64,000 bases of DNA, from contig JAJEFA010000007.1 of the NCBI GenBank assembly GCA_022820725.1, positions 471,215 through 535,214 of the forward strand, in the 5' to 3' direction. The stretch comes from Candidatus Binatia bacterium (lineage in GTDB: Bacteria; Desulfobacterota; Binatia; Bin18). Of the stretch, positions 26,130 through 35,217 are shown in pieces. A program made the position numbers and the translations under genes. The notes beneath the pieces are model-generated. The model worked only from the letters and a program-made list of their open reading frames with translations, was not told where the DNA came from and did no database searches. How positions within the stretch are numbered: position 1 is the first letter of the stretch; every line of letters begins with the position of its first letter.

Positions 26130-27575
26130 TCATTCCAGCACTTCTTCTTGAACGTCCGCCTCTTCCCCATACTCTGAGGCGGGTGTTGTCTCTCCGCTCC
26201 CTTCTTCCGGCTCCGGCTTCTCCCAAAAGTCTTCGGGATTCTTAGCGAACCGGGAAAAAACATAATCCCGCAGGGTAAAGACGGTCTCTCCCCCCTCCAG
26301 CATGGCAAAGTGCTTTTCCGCTTCCTCTTGTATTGTCTGGCCGAGAAAGACGGTCGCGAGTTTTTCACCCGCCTCATCTGTAGCGACAAGGGTGAGGGCA
26401 GGCTTGTCGAGTCCATACAGACTCAAGTCTTCCGGGTTATCCGCGGCGATTTCAAATCCACGCAGTTCTCGCAGGTCAGCGACATATTGGCTGAGGGTTG
26501 CCGTCTTAAGCGTTCCTTCAGATTTTCTATCAATTTCCCACGCGTTCTCTTCCCCGCGCGCGAGCGTAAACCCCCCTCTCCCCGCGCGCGTGACCACGAC
26601 TTGGGCGATCTTTCCTTCCGGTATGCTGACGACGCCCTTATCTCGAAAGTCAGTAGCTGACTTGCGCAGGTCTTTCAGCAGACCTGCGCGCGCAAGATAG
26701 AGCGTTTCTCCGTCGCCACGCTTGAGGTAACGTTGCGTTGTCCCGGCATCCACGCTTTTCTCGTCTCCAACCGATAGCGTTCGTTTTGTGTCCTCTCCAA
26801 GGTGGAGCGAAACGGTCAGTTGAGCCGGGTCAAGGCCAAAAGCTGACAGGTCGAGCAACGGCTGCTCAACGAAGTCTTCCGCCCGCATACCTTCCAGGGT
26901 TGAGAGGTAGGTTTGGACGGCGGTCGTATCGACCGCGTGTGAAGCCCGGTTTTCAAACGTCCAACCATCATCCGTCTTGCCCAAGACAATACTTGTCTCA
27001 GCAGTGTTGATGGCTATCCGGGTGACCCGGTCTCTCTCAAACGGCAGCACCGTCTTGTCTCGCAGTTCCTTGACTTCTTTGGTGAGTCCCAAGCGAAACG
27101 CCTGGCGGGTGAGATGGAGCTGTGGATCACCTTCTTTCTGAACATAGGCGGAAAACCCGACTGGCGTGTCTTTGCCAATCGACACCTCTGGCAGTGTCGT
27201 GCCGTCCTGCAGAGCAATGCGCAGAACGACGGGCGGCTGAGCCAAACCGTACAGGGCGAGGTCGGCCGGCTCTTCGGGGGTCAGACTGCGGGTGACCTCT
27301 TCGTCTACTACGGTGGTTAGCATATTATTCACCGCAGTATCGTCGGCCTTCGCCTGAATAGGAGCCGTAATGTCCCACTCCCCCGCTGCAGTCTGTTGTA
27401 GGCGGATTTCTCGCTCGGGATAGGTCAGGGTCAGCGTATCCACCTTCTCCTTCTCGAACGTCAAAATCGTCGGTCTTTCGGCCTCCTGTTTGGCTTTCGG
27501 CAGTTCAATAAAATAGACATACGTCCCCAGGCCCAGGAGGACGACCAGCATGAGAATAGTTCGTGGCACATTCAT
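26130..27575 (-). CDS. DUF4340 protein of the Gld-type ABC operon
   Basis: About 481 residues from the ATG at 27575 (MNVPRTILM). One N-terminal membrane helix, then a long periplasmic part made of repeated DUF4340 units (for example LTLTYPEREIRLQQ, LYGLAQPPVVLRI, LSLYGLDKPALTLVA). DUF4340 proteins regularly follow GldG-like genes, as here with a short gap. The C-terminus is acidic. Function unknown. Confidence 0.85.
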   Translation of the reverse strand: MNVPRTILMLVVLLGLGTYVYFIELPKAKQEAERPTILTFEKEKVDTLTLTYPEREIRLQQTAAGEWDITAPIQAKADDTAVNNMLTTVVDEEVTRSLTPEEPADLALYGLAQPPVVLRIALQDGTTLPEVSIGKDTPVGFSAYVQKEGDPQLHLTRQAFRLGLTKEVKELRDKTVLPFERDRVTRIAINTAETSIVLGKTDDGWTFENRASHAVDTTAVQTYLSTLEGMRAEDFVEQPLLDLSAFGLDPAQLTVSLHLGEDTKRTLSVGDEKSVDAGTTQRYLKRGDGETLYLARAGLLKDLRKSATDFRDKGVVSIPEGKIAQVVVTRAGRGGFTLARGEENAWEIDRKSEGTLKTATLSQYVADLRELRGFEIAADNPEDLSLYGLDKPALTLVATDEAGEKLATVFLGQTIQEEAEKHFAMLEGGETVFTLRDYVFSRFAKNPEDFWEKPEPEEGSGETTPASEYGEEADVQEEVLE

Positions 27576-27597
27576 AACTAGCGGAGAGACAAGCTGG

Positions 27598-29148
27598 TTA
27601 CCGCCGTCGCCACCACGTGGCGAGCCCGGCAATGAGCAATATCTCGGGCAGAATCAGAACGGACAGATAAAAGACCGTCGTTCCTTGGTCGGCAGTAAGC
27701 TGAACGCGTGAAGCGCGAATCGTCCGGGGACGGATGGAGATCAGCTCTTCTTCCCCGACGAGCCAACTCACGGTGTTCAGCAACAGGTCTCGGTTAAAAT
27801 ACTGACCGAGAAACTGATTGTTGGCAAAACCGGCATTGCCAAAGACCACCATCCGGGCGGTATCCGCAAGCTCCTCATCTATTTCTTTCAGCTCCACTGT
27901 GACTGCGGTAGCCAAAGAGATAGGGCCTTTACGATCATGATCGTCGAGCCGCACGCTTTGGTTTTGGAACACCTCCTCAAGGTCGGTTTCCGCCCAGGCG
28001 TTCGGCCCGGTCTTGACCAAGCTGACTGATGTGATTCCAGCCCGGCCGGCCGCATCTGCTTCAACCGAGCGGGAAATGCCGTAGGTTGTCAGCGCCGCCG
28101 AGCCGCGTCGACCCAGGTCCGTCGTAATCGGATGTTCCCCATAGGTCTGGGCCAGGGGAGTGAGGGTAAACGTCCGGCCACGCAACAGCTGGAGTTGTTC
28201 ATCGACAATGACATCGTTGCCGACCTGAATCCCCCACTGGGCCAGATATGGAATCAACTCTGGCGTTGCGCGCGGATTGAGCAGGAAGAGGGCCGCGCCG
28301 GCTTTTTTCAAATAGGCATCGATCAACTGAGTCTCATGCGCCAAGAGGGAACGCTGTGCCCCGGCAACGATCAGCAGATTGGCCTCTTCCGGCACGGATG
28401 TATCCGGCGCAAGGACCAGCGTGTTGACGGTATAGCCCTCGTTTTCAAGCGCCGTCCGGAGTTGCCCATAACTCCCGGCATCCTGAATATCCTGGCTGCT
28501 GGGCTCGCCATGCCCCTCGAGAAAGTAAACGGTTTTCCTGTCAGGGCGGGAGATTTTGATGATGCCGTTAGTCAGGTCTTCTTCGGTTGTTTTGTTGATG
28601 AGATTGGTCTGGTCTCCATACCGCAACACAATGGTCGGAATCGTGGTGACCTGGAATCGCTCGGCCAAGTCCGGTCGTTGGTCGGGATCGATGATCCGTG
28701 AGGCAATCTTGTCCGAATCATACTCATAGCTGCTCAGCAGTTCGCGCAGTTGCGGGTCCGAGCCGGCTTGGACAAAGGCGTCAATTTCCAGTTTTTTATC
28801 CAACTGGCGGAGCACATTTTCTGACTGTGGAGACAGGCTATAGACATTGGCCTCAGTCAGATCGAAGCGGTGATGGTGACGGGTAGACAGATAATTCACC
28901 AGGATGAGGATACCGATAAAGAGCAGAGAATAGACCGCGGCGCTGGCTCCGTATTTGGTCGAGCGCTCGCCAAGAAAGGCTTTGACCGACCCTCTGGACG
29001 AGATGAGGGCACCAATTACGGCCACGAGGCCGGTCAAGGTGTGCACGAGGACATAGGCGGAAAAATGGCGAGTCAGGAAATAGGCCACTCCGGCAAACAG
29101 CAGCAGAATGACCCCGACCACCCCGTAAAACGAACCAAGACGCGCCAT
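27598..29148 (-). CDS. GldG-like ABC transporter auxiliary protein
   Basis: 516 residues from the ATG at 29148, with ggagg 7 nt before it. Three N-terminal helices, a large periplasmic domain (RFDLTEANVYSLSP, VYFLEGHGEPS, FLLNPRATPELIPYL), and one C-terminal helix ending WWRRR. The pattern is that of the ABC-type auxiliary component first named in gliding motility, found widely in non-gliding bacteria. It starts 4 bp after the permease stop. Confidence 0.88.
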   Translation of the reverse strand: MARLGSFYGVVGVILLLFAGVAYFLTRHFSAYVLVHTLTGLVAVIGALISSRGSVKAFLGERSTKYGASAAVYSLLFIGILILVNYLSTRHHHRFDLTEANVYSLSPQSENVLRQLDKKLEIDAFVQAGSDPQLRELLSSYEYDSDKIASRIIDPDQRPDLAERFQVTTIPTIVLRYGDQTNLINKTTEEDLTNGIIKISRPDRKTVYFLEGHGEPSSQDIQDAGSYGQLRTALENEGYTVNTLVLAPDTSVPEEANLLIVAGAQRSLLAHETQLIDAYLKKAGAALFLLNPRATPELIPYLAQWGIQVGNDVIVDEQLQLLRGRTFTLTPLAQTYGEHPITTDLGRRGSAALTTYGISRSVEADAAGRAGITSVSLVKTGPNAWAETDLEEVFQNQSVRLDDHDRKGPISLATAVTVELKEIDEELADTARMVVFGNAGFANNQFLGQYFNRDLLLNTVSWLVGEEELISIRPRTIRASRVQLTADQGTTVFYLSVLILPEILLIAGLATWWRRR

Positions 29149-29152
29149 AGCA

Positions 29153-29923
29153 CTACCTCCAGCGCAGCGATTCAACCGAACGCTGGGTCAAAAATAAGGA
29201 CAGCAGGATCAGACTGGCGAAGTACACCAAATCTTGGGTGTCAATGAGGCCGTTGACCATTTCGGCAAAGTGTTCAGTGACGGATAAATAGCGCAAGAGA
29301 GGTCCGAGCACCTCACCGGCAGTATCAGCCGGCCAGCCGATAATATACAGCAGCAGAGTGGCCACCAGCCCGCTCACTGCGGCAATGATCTGGTTTTCGG
29401 TAAACGACGAGGTGAGGAGTCCGACGGCAACAAAGGAAGTCGCTAATAATAACAAGCCCAGATAGCCGGCCAGCAGGACTCCAATCTCCGGATTGCCAAA
29501 CGCAATCAGCACCGCCGGGTATACCCCGGTCAGGCCAAGCATGATGCAAATAAACAGAAACGAGGCCAGGAATTTGCCCAACACAATCTCGCCCGTGCGG
29601 AGCGGAGATGTCAGGAGGAGTTCGTAAGTACCACCTTTTTTTTCTTCCGCATAGGCACGCATCGTGATCATGGGAACGAGAATGACCAGCACAATGGACA
29701 GATTATGCATCAGCGGGGCAATAACAAACTCGTTGAGATTCAGCTGATCTTCCGCTCCCTGCTGGAGCTGGGTGTAAATACTGAGCAGCACATTAAAGCG
29801 GGAGAGCAGGTTAAAGAAAAACCACCCACCCAGCAAGAGAAACCCGGTCAGGACGACGTAGGCAATGGGCGAGACAAAATAGGCCCGCAGTTCTTTGCGA
29901 ACGATGGTGAATACATTTCTCAT
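29153..29923 (-). CDS. ABC-2 type permease (GldF-like)
   Basis: 256 residues with about six membrane spans. The N-terminal IVRKELRAYFVSPIAYVVL is characteristic of GldF/NosY-type permeases, and FVIAPLMHNLSIVLVILVPM and TMRAYAEEKKGGTYELLLTS are conserved family segments. It overlaps the ATPase gene by 4 bp. Forms the export channel with that ATPase. Confidence 0.9.
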   Translation of the reverse strand: MRNVFTIVRKELRAYFVSPIAYVVLTGFLLLGGWFFFNLLSRFNVLLSIYTQLQQGAEDQLNLNEFVIAPLMHNLSIVLVILVPMITMRAYAEEKKGGTYELLLTSPLRTGEIVLGKFLASFLFICIMLGLTGVYPAVLIAFGNPEIGVLLAGYLGLLLLATSFVAVGLLTSSFTENQIIAAVSGLVATLLLYIIGWPADTAGEVLGPLLRYLSVTEHFAEMVNGLIDTQDLVYFASLILLSLFLTQRSVESLRWR

Positions 29924-30666
29924 TCCGCGGCCTCCTCCACCGTTTCCGCCGCTCCCGGCTCTTCCTGTGCAATGGCTTTGAGAAACACGTCTTCGAGCGT
30001 CTGATCTTGGGCGAGGTTCGTAAGCATATCTTCGGCCACGACTTTTCCGGCGTTAATAATGACGACTTTCTCACACACCTGAGCGACTTCGGGCAGGATA
30101 TGCGTAGACAGGATAACGGTATGCTCGCCGGCAAGCTCCTTAATCAAGGATCGGATGCCAATAATCTGCTGCGGGTCGAGGCCGACCGTTGGCTCATCCA
30201 GAACGAGAACGCTTGGATTATGGATAATCGCTTGGGCCAGTCCTACCCGTTGCCGATAGCCTTTTGAAAGATAGCCAGTAACCCGATAGGCGACATCAGT
30301 CAGGCCACAGCGCGCCAACACATGGTCCAGGGCGTCCGGGATATCTGCGCGTGCCATACCTTTAATACGGGCGACAAAACGCAGATACGCGGTGACCGTC
30401 ATATCGTTATAGAGCGGCGGGGATTCCGGGAGATACCCGATCCGTTTGCGGGCCTCAAAGGACTCATCAAAGATATCAAATCCCGCTACTTTGACGGTTC
30501 CCGCTGTTGCCGGCATAAAACCCGTAATAATGCGCATGGTCGTGGTTTTCCCAGAACCGTTCGGTCCGAGGAATCCGAGGATCTGACCTGACTCAGCCTG
30601 GAAGGAGATATCAGACACCGCAGTCAAGTCACCGTAGCGTTTCGTAAGATTTTGTACTTCTATCAT
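29920..30666 (-). CDS. ABC transporter ATP-binding protein (GldA-like)
   Basis: 248 residues from the ATG at 30666. Walker A GPNGSGKT lies at 34-41, the signature is LSKGYRQRVGLAQ, and Walker B is VLVLDEPTVGLDP. The C-terminal extension is short and acidic. It heads a four-gene operon (ATPase, permease, GldG-like, DUF4340) with a clear upstream promoter. Confidence 0.92.
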   Translation of the reverse strand: MIEVQNLTKRYGDLTAVSDISFQAESGQILGFLGPNGSGKTTTMRIITGFMPATAGTVKVAGFDIFDESFEARKRIGYLPESPPLYNDMTVTAYLRFVARIKGMARADIPDALDHVLARCGLTDVAYRVTGYLSKGYRQRVGLAQAIIHNPSVLVLDEPTVGLDPQQIIGIRSLIKELAGEHTVILSTHILPEVAQVCEKVVIINAGKVVAEDMLTNLAQDQTLEDVFLKAIAQEEPGAAETVEEAAE

Positions 30667-30976
30667 GGTTTTGTTACGCCTGAGAGTGGGCAATACACGG
30701 GATGACGAAAATTCGCTTTTGGCAGGAATCTTTAAGACCGGTTTCCCCTCTTGTCAAGTTGACCATAGGCAGGGAAGTTGTCTCTGCCGCTGTTGGACGG
30801 GAAAACTCTGGTGACATTCATACCCTTTTCGTTTTTTCTCCCCAGTGAGCGAGGGTCTATTAGGAAAGGGGGAGGCTCGATACTATGATCTGGAGCAGGT
30901 CTTCATAGTTTTTTGCGACCGTGTGCTGAATAGTCGTGTCTCCTTTCACGTCTTACCCTAAGGATGCTGGAAAACG
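30667..30976. other. Divergent intergenic region
   Basis: 310 bp between the ABC operon and the sigma-factor operon. It holds the ABC promoter (30729-30757). On the sigma side no convincing -35/-10 pair or ECF-type promoter could be picked out by eye. No ORF of note. Confidence 0.5.
30729..30757 (-). promoter_or_regulatory. Sigma-70-like promoter of the ABC operon
   Basis: On the minus strand TTGACA (30757-30752), a 17-nt spacer and TAAAGA (30734-30729) are in register, 63 bp before the ATPase start codon. Confidence 0.5.
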
Positions 30977-31549
30977 GTGGAAATAAGCGATTGGGAACTC
31001 GTCCGGCGCTGCAAGCAGGATGACCGTCAGGCGTTTCAAGAACTGGTTGAGCGGTATCAGCGAAAGGCGGTGGCAATTGCGCTGGGAATGCTCCACGACC
31101 GTGAGGATGCCCTTGAGGTCGCCCAAGAAGCGTTCACCAAGGTTTTTACGAGTATCAGCAAGTTTAAAGAAGAGTCCAGTTTTTACACCTGGCTGTACCG
31201 AATCATTGTAAATCTATCTATTGACCGCCAGCGCCAGCGTAGCCGACGCTCAATGTTCGAGCGACATCAGTCAAGGGGAGATGACGATGACGATTGGGTT
31301 GAGAGTATTCCAGATACGCACGGCCTTGACCCTTCAGAGCTCGTTGCCGAGCGTGAACTTGGACGGCAGATCCGGGCTGCTATCAACGAGTTGACGCCTG
31401 CCCATAAAGCGGTCATATTACTACGGGCCGTCGAAGGGTTGTCGTACGAAGAGATCAGTCAGGTGTTGCAGTGTTCCAGGGGAACGGTAATGAGCCGCCT
31501 GCACTATGCAAGAAAAAGGTTGCAAAAGCGCCTAGGGCACGACCTTTAA
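30977..31549 (+). CDS. ECF RNA polymerase sigma factor (RpoE-like)
   Basis: 190 residues. Region 2 spans DRQAFQELVERYQRKAVAI to FYTWLYRIIVNLSIDRQRQR, region 4 is LTPAHKAVILLRAVEGLSYE through GTVMSRLHYARKRL. The linker is acidic (DDDDDW). GTG start at 30977 follows ctggaaaac. An anti-sigma-like gene and a secreted-protein gene follow closely, so it probably responds to an envelope signal. Confidence 0.93.
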   Translation: MEISDWELVRRCKQDDRQAFQELVERYQRKAVAIALGMLHDREDALEVAQEAFTKVFTSISKFKEESSFYTWLYRIIVNLSIDRQRQRSRRSMFERHQSRGDDDDDWVESIPDTHGLDPSELVAERELGRQIRAAINELTPAHKAVILLRAVEGLSYEEISQVLQCSRGTVMSRLHYARKRLQKRLGHDL

Positions 31550-31651
31550 CCAAGACTTCCGACCTATGATTCGTATCTCTTGTCAGACACCGCCTCCCGC
31601 CTTTCCCCGCACCGTCAGGTGGGAAGCTCGTTAATCAGGATAGCGCAGCAT

Positions 31652-32206
31652 ATGGCGAGCTGTTCTCACCCCTCACAACTCATTTCTCTTGTGTATGACA
31701 ACGAGCTTGACGAGGCTCGGCGTGACGAAGCCACTTCTCAGATCGCCGATTGTCCGGAGTGCACCCACCGGCTGCAACGGCTCGAACGCACGCATGAGAC
31801 GCTGAGTCAGACACTCGACGAGGAAGTCGCTCGTGTTGATTTCTCGGATTTCTGGCCACGGATTGAACAGGGAATAGCAGCTCAACCTGCCTCTCTGACG
31901 AGTCAGTGGGCAAGTCGTTTTCGGCTCTGGCGTATGCAGTGGCACGCCCCCTTTTCGTGGCATGTTCCGGCGTGGGCAACAGCTGTGGGACTCTTTCTCT
32001 TCACCGCGGCTGTCTCCACGCAGCTCCCCACTTCGAGAGGGGCTGTGCAGATCCCGGCGACCAAGAAACCGGTGAGAGTAGCCCTCAACAATCAAGCGCA
32101 GATCGAATCTCTCTCCGCGACCTCGACCGTCCTGGTCTGGAATGAGCCGACGAGCAATGCCACAGTCATCTGGGTCGATGAGATACTGGGGGAAGAGCTG
32201 CCATGA
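31652..32206 (+). CDS. Membrane anti-sigma factor-like protein
   Basis: About 184 residues from the ATG at 31652; a TTG at 31580 would add 24 residues. The N-terminal part resembles zinc-finger anti-sigma domains (SLVYDNELDEARRDEA, then DCPEC), but the His expected four residues before the first Cys is Gln, so zinc binding may be altered. One membrane helix (AWATAVGLFLFTAAV) precedes a short periplasmic part. It sits behind the sigma gene and overlaps the next by 4 bp. Confidence 0.78.
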   Translation: MASCSHPSQLISLVYDNELDEARRDEATSQIADCPECTHRLQRLERTHETLSQTLDEEVARVDFSDFWPRIEQGIAAQPASLTSQWASRFRLWRMQWHAPFSWHVPAWATAVGLFLFTAAVSTQLPTSRGAVQIPATKKPVRVALNNQAQIESLSATSTVLVWNEPTSNATVIWVDEILGEELP

Positions 32207-32691
32207 ATATGCGCCACCTGTCCTTTTCTGTGCCAGCCACCCTCGTGTTTTTCCTGTGCATCGCCTCAGTTGCCTTGGGGGATATGGTTCATATTCGTGT
32301 TGAGACCGTTCTGGCAACCGACGCCTCACAGGAATTTGATAATCGTCTGACCGGGATGCGTTCTCAGCTTTTGGCCTTCCGCTATTCTGCCTATCGCCTG
32401 GTTCAGGAGGAGCGTCGCAAAGTCGAGTTTGGCAAACAGGTAAACTTCTCTTTGCCCGGTGGACGGTTTCTCCAGGTCGTTCCAAAAGAGTATGTGAATG
32501 AACAGATTGCACTTCACGTGATGCTGATGGAAGGCGCCTCTCCTTCTCCGCTGATGAGCACGCTGCTCTCAATTCCGAATCGCGGCATGCTTTTTGTCGG
32601 TGGGCGCAAACACCAAGGCGGGACGCTCATCATTCGTATCGGTGCGGCGGCGGACACTCTCCCTCCCACCATCATCAAGACGGAAGAATAA
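32203..32691 (+). CDS. Secreted protein of the sigma-factor operon, function unknown
   Basis: 162 residues with a signal peptide (cleavage near VALGDM). The mature part looks beta-rich, with FSLPGGRFLQVVPKEYVNEQ and GGTLIIRIGAA. The ATG overlaps the anti-sigma stop by 4 nt, so the three are one transcript. A sensing or effector role in the envelope response is inferred. Confidence 0.65.
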   Translation: MNMRHLSFSVPATLVFFLCIASVALGDMVHIRVETVLATDASQEFDNRLTGMRSQLLAFRYSAYRLVQEERRKVEFGKQVNFSLPGGRFLQVVPKEYVNEQIALHVMLMEGASPSPLMSTLLSIPNRGMLFVGGRKHQGGTLIIRIGAAADTLPPTIIKTEE

Positions 32692-32751
32692 CCTCGCTCC
32701 CTCCAGACGCGACGCTTCTGGCAATCCGTGAGCTACTTCACTTGACAATGG

Positions 32752-33564
32752 TTATCCCAGCAGGTGGTAGCCGATACTCACCAGACCACCGAGGGGCCAT
32801 ACATACCACGCAAACAGGTGAAACCGCTCTTGTTGAACGAGGCGGAGGATGAGAGCAATCGCCGCATAGCCGACGCTGCCGGCGACAACCATACCTATGA
32901 CGTAGGGGCCGAGTGGCGGGAGAGCCTGTTCCTCCAGCTTTGCCACTTCCAGCAGGGTTGCCCCAAGAATAGCCGGGATGGATATAAGCAAAGAGAAACG
33001 CGCCGCAAGTTCCCTCTTGAGGCCAAGGAGAATACCCCCCGTAATCGTCGCTCCAGAACGAGATATGCCTGGGATAACAGCGAAGCCCTGCAGGATACCG
33101 ATGACGAGCGCGTGGCGTGCGCGCATTTGCGTTGTTGAGTTATGGACCTCTTGTCCCTTTCCCCACCAGAGAAAGCAGCCCGTCAGGAGGAGCATACAAC
33201 CGACGACATCAGGACGGATAAAAAAGGAAATGAAAAAGGTATCGATACACAGCCCGAGGAGGGCAGTCGGGATCAAGGCCAGAACGATATGGACAACGGT
33301 TTGTCTTTCGCGCCCGGAGAAAACGCTCGGCGAAGGAGAGCCAGCACGGAAGAGGCCGGTATAGAGTCCGTAAATGTCGTGACGGAAATAGGTCAGGAGC
33401 GCGACCGCGGTCGCAACATGAAGGACGATATTATACAGGAGATCAATTTCTCCTGAACCACCGAAGAAATATTGGACAAGGACGAGATGGCCGGAAGAAG
33501 AAACAGGCAGAAACTCAGTTAAGCCTTGCAGGATAGCAAGCAGGCAGGCGTCAAAATATCCCAT
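32752..33564 (-). CDS. uppP: Undecaprenyl-diphosphatase
   Basis: 270 residues from the ATG at 33564, with about eight membrane helices. It releases phosphate from undecaprenyl diphosphate to recycle the cell-wall lipid carrier. The two signature segments are EFLPVSSSGHL (17-27) and PGISRSGATI. ggaag lies upstream. The next genes on this strand make nucleotide sugars. Confidence 0.95.
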   Translation of the reverse strand: MGYFDACLLAILQGLTEFLPVSSSGHLVLVQYFFGGSGEIDLLYNIVLHVATAVALLTYFRHDIYGLYTGLFRAGSPSPSVFSGRERQTVVHIVLALIPTALLGLCIDTFFISFFIRPDVVGCMLLLTGCFLWWGKGQEVHNSTTQMRARHALVIGILQGFAVIPGISRSGATITGGILLGLKRELAARFSLLISIPAILGATLLEVAKLEEQALPPLGPYVIGMVVAGSVGYAAIALILRLVQQERFHLFAWYVWPLGGLVSIGYHLLG

Positions 33565-33712
33565 GGTACATGCTTCCGATAGAGAGACCAGCGGCAAGAG
33601 GGGAAGCTTCTAGGGATATATCAATAAATCCAGGGAATGTTGCCTCCCCTTGTTTCATCCGTTTGGAGGGAAGGGAAGTGGAGCATCTGCCCCTGCTCTC
33701 GTCCGTGCTGTT

Positions 33713-34297
33713 TCAGTCCGTTTCTGGCTCTGGCTGAAAGAGGGGTAAGGATTCTTCAATATCCCGAAGGAGTGGTGCGGCCGAATCCTTTGTTGAGAGC
33801 AGCGGCCTCTTCACTGGCCACTCAATGCCAATGTCTGGATCATTCCAGGCCAAGCAAATTTCATCATTCGGGTCGTAGAAATCCGTGCACTTATAGATAA
33901 TTTGAGCGCGTTCACTCAGGACAGCAAAGCCGTGGGCAAAACCAGGGGGAATATAGAGTTGGCGAAAATTTTTTGCTGAGAGGACGACGCTTGTCCATTG
34001 GGCAAAGGTTGCTGATCCTCGTCGAATATCCACCGCCACGTCAAAAATTTCACCCTCCAAGGCTCGTATCAGCTTTCCTTGAGGATGCTGCATCTGGGCG
34101 TGGAGCCCGCGGAGCGTACCGTAGGATGATTGAGAATGGTTATCCTGAACAAAAGTCGCCTTGATCCCTCCCTCTCTATAGGTACGGGCGTGGTAGGTTT
34201 CGAGGAAGAAGCCGCGGGCATCGTGGTACACGTCCGGTTCAACCACCGTCACGCCTGGAAGTCTGGTCGGGAGAAAGTGCATGCCTGCCCTCTTCAT
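33713..34297 (-). CDS. rfbC: dTDP-4-dehydrorhamnose 3,5-epimerase
   Basis: 194 residues, the third step of dTDP-L-rhamnose synthesis. Cupin fold with the catalytic His in TLRGLHAQ (66) and [13 protein letters not shown]. It overlaps the rfbA stop by 4 nt. Normal length for RmlC. Confidence 0.95.
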   Translation of the reverse strand: MKRAGMHFLPTRLPGVTVVEPDVYHDARGFFLETYHARTYREGGIKATFVQDNHSQSSYGTLRGLHAQMQHPQGKLIRALEGEIFDVAVDIRRGSATFAQWTSVVLSAKNFRQLYIPPGFAHGFAVLSERAQIIYKCTDFYDPNDEICLAWNDPDIGIEWPVKRPLLSTKDSAAPLLRDIEESLPLFQPEPETD

Positions 34298-35169
34298 GAG
34301 GATTCATGCTGAATCAAACGAAAGAGATATTGGCCGTAGGCATTGCCCTTCATGCTCTTGGCCTGCTTGAGCACTTCCGTTTCAGAAATATACCCCATGG
34401 TGTAGGCAATTTCTTCGACACAGGCGACCATCAGGCCCTGCCGGTCTTGCAGGGCCTGAATAAAATTCGAGGCGTGGAGCAGTGACTCATGGGTCCCGGT
34501 ATCCAACCAGGCGATGCCTCGACCAAGTTTTTCCACGTGCAGACCTCCCAGGCGGAGATAGGCCCGATTCACATCCGTGATTTCCAATTCGCCCCGGTTG
34601 GAGGGCCTGAGGTCTGCGGCAATAGAGACAATCTGATTGTCATAGAAATAGAGGCCGGTGACAGCGTAGCTTGAGCGTGGTTTGGCCGGCTTCTCTTCGA
34701 GACCGATGACCCGTCCTTGAGTGTTGAATTCCACGACTCCGTACTGTTCCGGGTTGCGGACTTGATAGGCAAAAATGGTCGCCCCACTCGTCCGCCGGGT
34801 CGCGACACGCAGCGAGTCCGGAAAGCCGTGGCCATAGAAGATGTTATCCCCGAGAACAAGCGCAACCGCGTCACTACCAATGAAATCACGACCAATCAGA
34901 AAGGCCTGGGCAATACCTTCGGGACGGGGTTGCGTCGCATAGCTAATATCCATGCCAAGCCACCGGCCATCTTTCAGGAGACGCTGGAAGCCCTCCTGCT
35001 CATGCGGGGTGGTAATGACCAGGACCTGCCGAATCCCCGCCAGCATCAGGGTGGAAAGCGGATAATAGATCATCGGCTTGTCGTAGATGGGCATGAGTTG
35101 CTTGCTGACTGCCCGGGTAATGGGATACAGCCGTGTCCCAGAGCCACCAGCGAGGATAATGCCTTTCAT
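34294..35169 (-). CDS. rfbA: Glucose-1-phosphate thymidylyltransferase
   Basis: 291 residues, the first step of dTDP-rhamnose synthesis. The nucleotide loop [20 protein letters not shown] is at about 8-27, and [11 protein letters not shown] and GDNIFYGHG are conserved. It lies between rfbC and rfbB on the same strand. A G-rich heptad repeat separates it from rfbB. Confidence 0.96.
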   Translation of the reverse strand: MKGIILAGGSGTRLYPITRAVSKQLMPIYDKPMIYYPLSTLMLAGIRQVLVITTPHEQEGFQRLLKDGRWLGMDISYATQPRPEGIAQAFLIGRDFIGSDAVALVLGDNIFYGHGFPDSLRVATRRTSGATIFAYQVRNPEQYGVVEFNTQGRVIGLEEKPAKPRSSYAVTGLYFYDNQIVSIAADLRPSNRGELEITDVNRAYLRLGGLHVEKLGRGIAWLDTGTHESLLHASNFIQALQDRQGLMVACVEEIAYTMGYISETEVLKQAKSMKGNAYGQYLFRLIQHESS

Positions 35170-35179
35170 GCTGTCTCCT

Positions 35180-35217
35180 TGAGCCCGAATCCCCAGCCCC
35201 TAACCCCTACTCCCTAA
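35180..35217 (-). repeat. G-rich heptad repeat, copy 2
   Basis: On the minus strand units of the type AGGGGTTAGGGGCTGGGGATT fill the rfbB-rfbA gap. The rfbB stop codon (35200-35202) is part of it, so the repeat supplies the last codons of that protein (GSRG). Confidence 0.55.
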
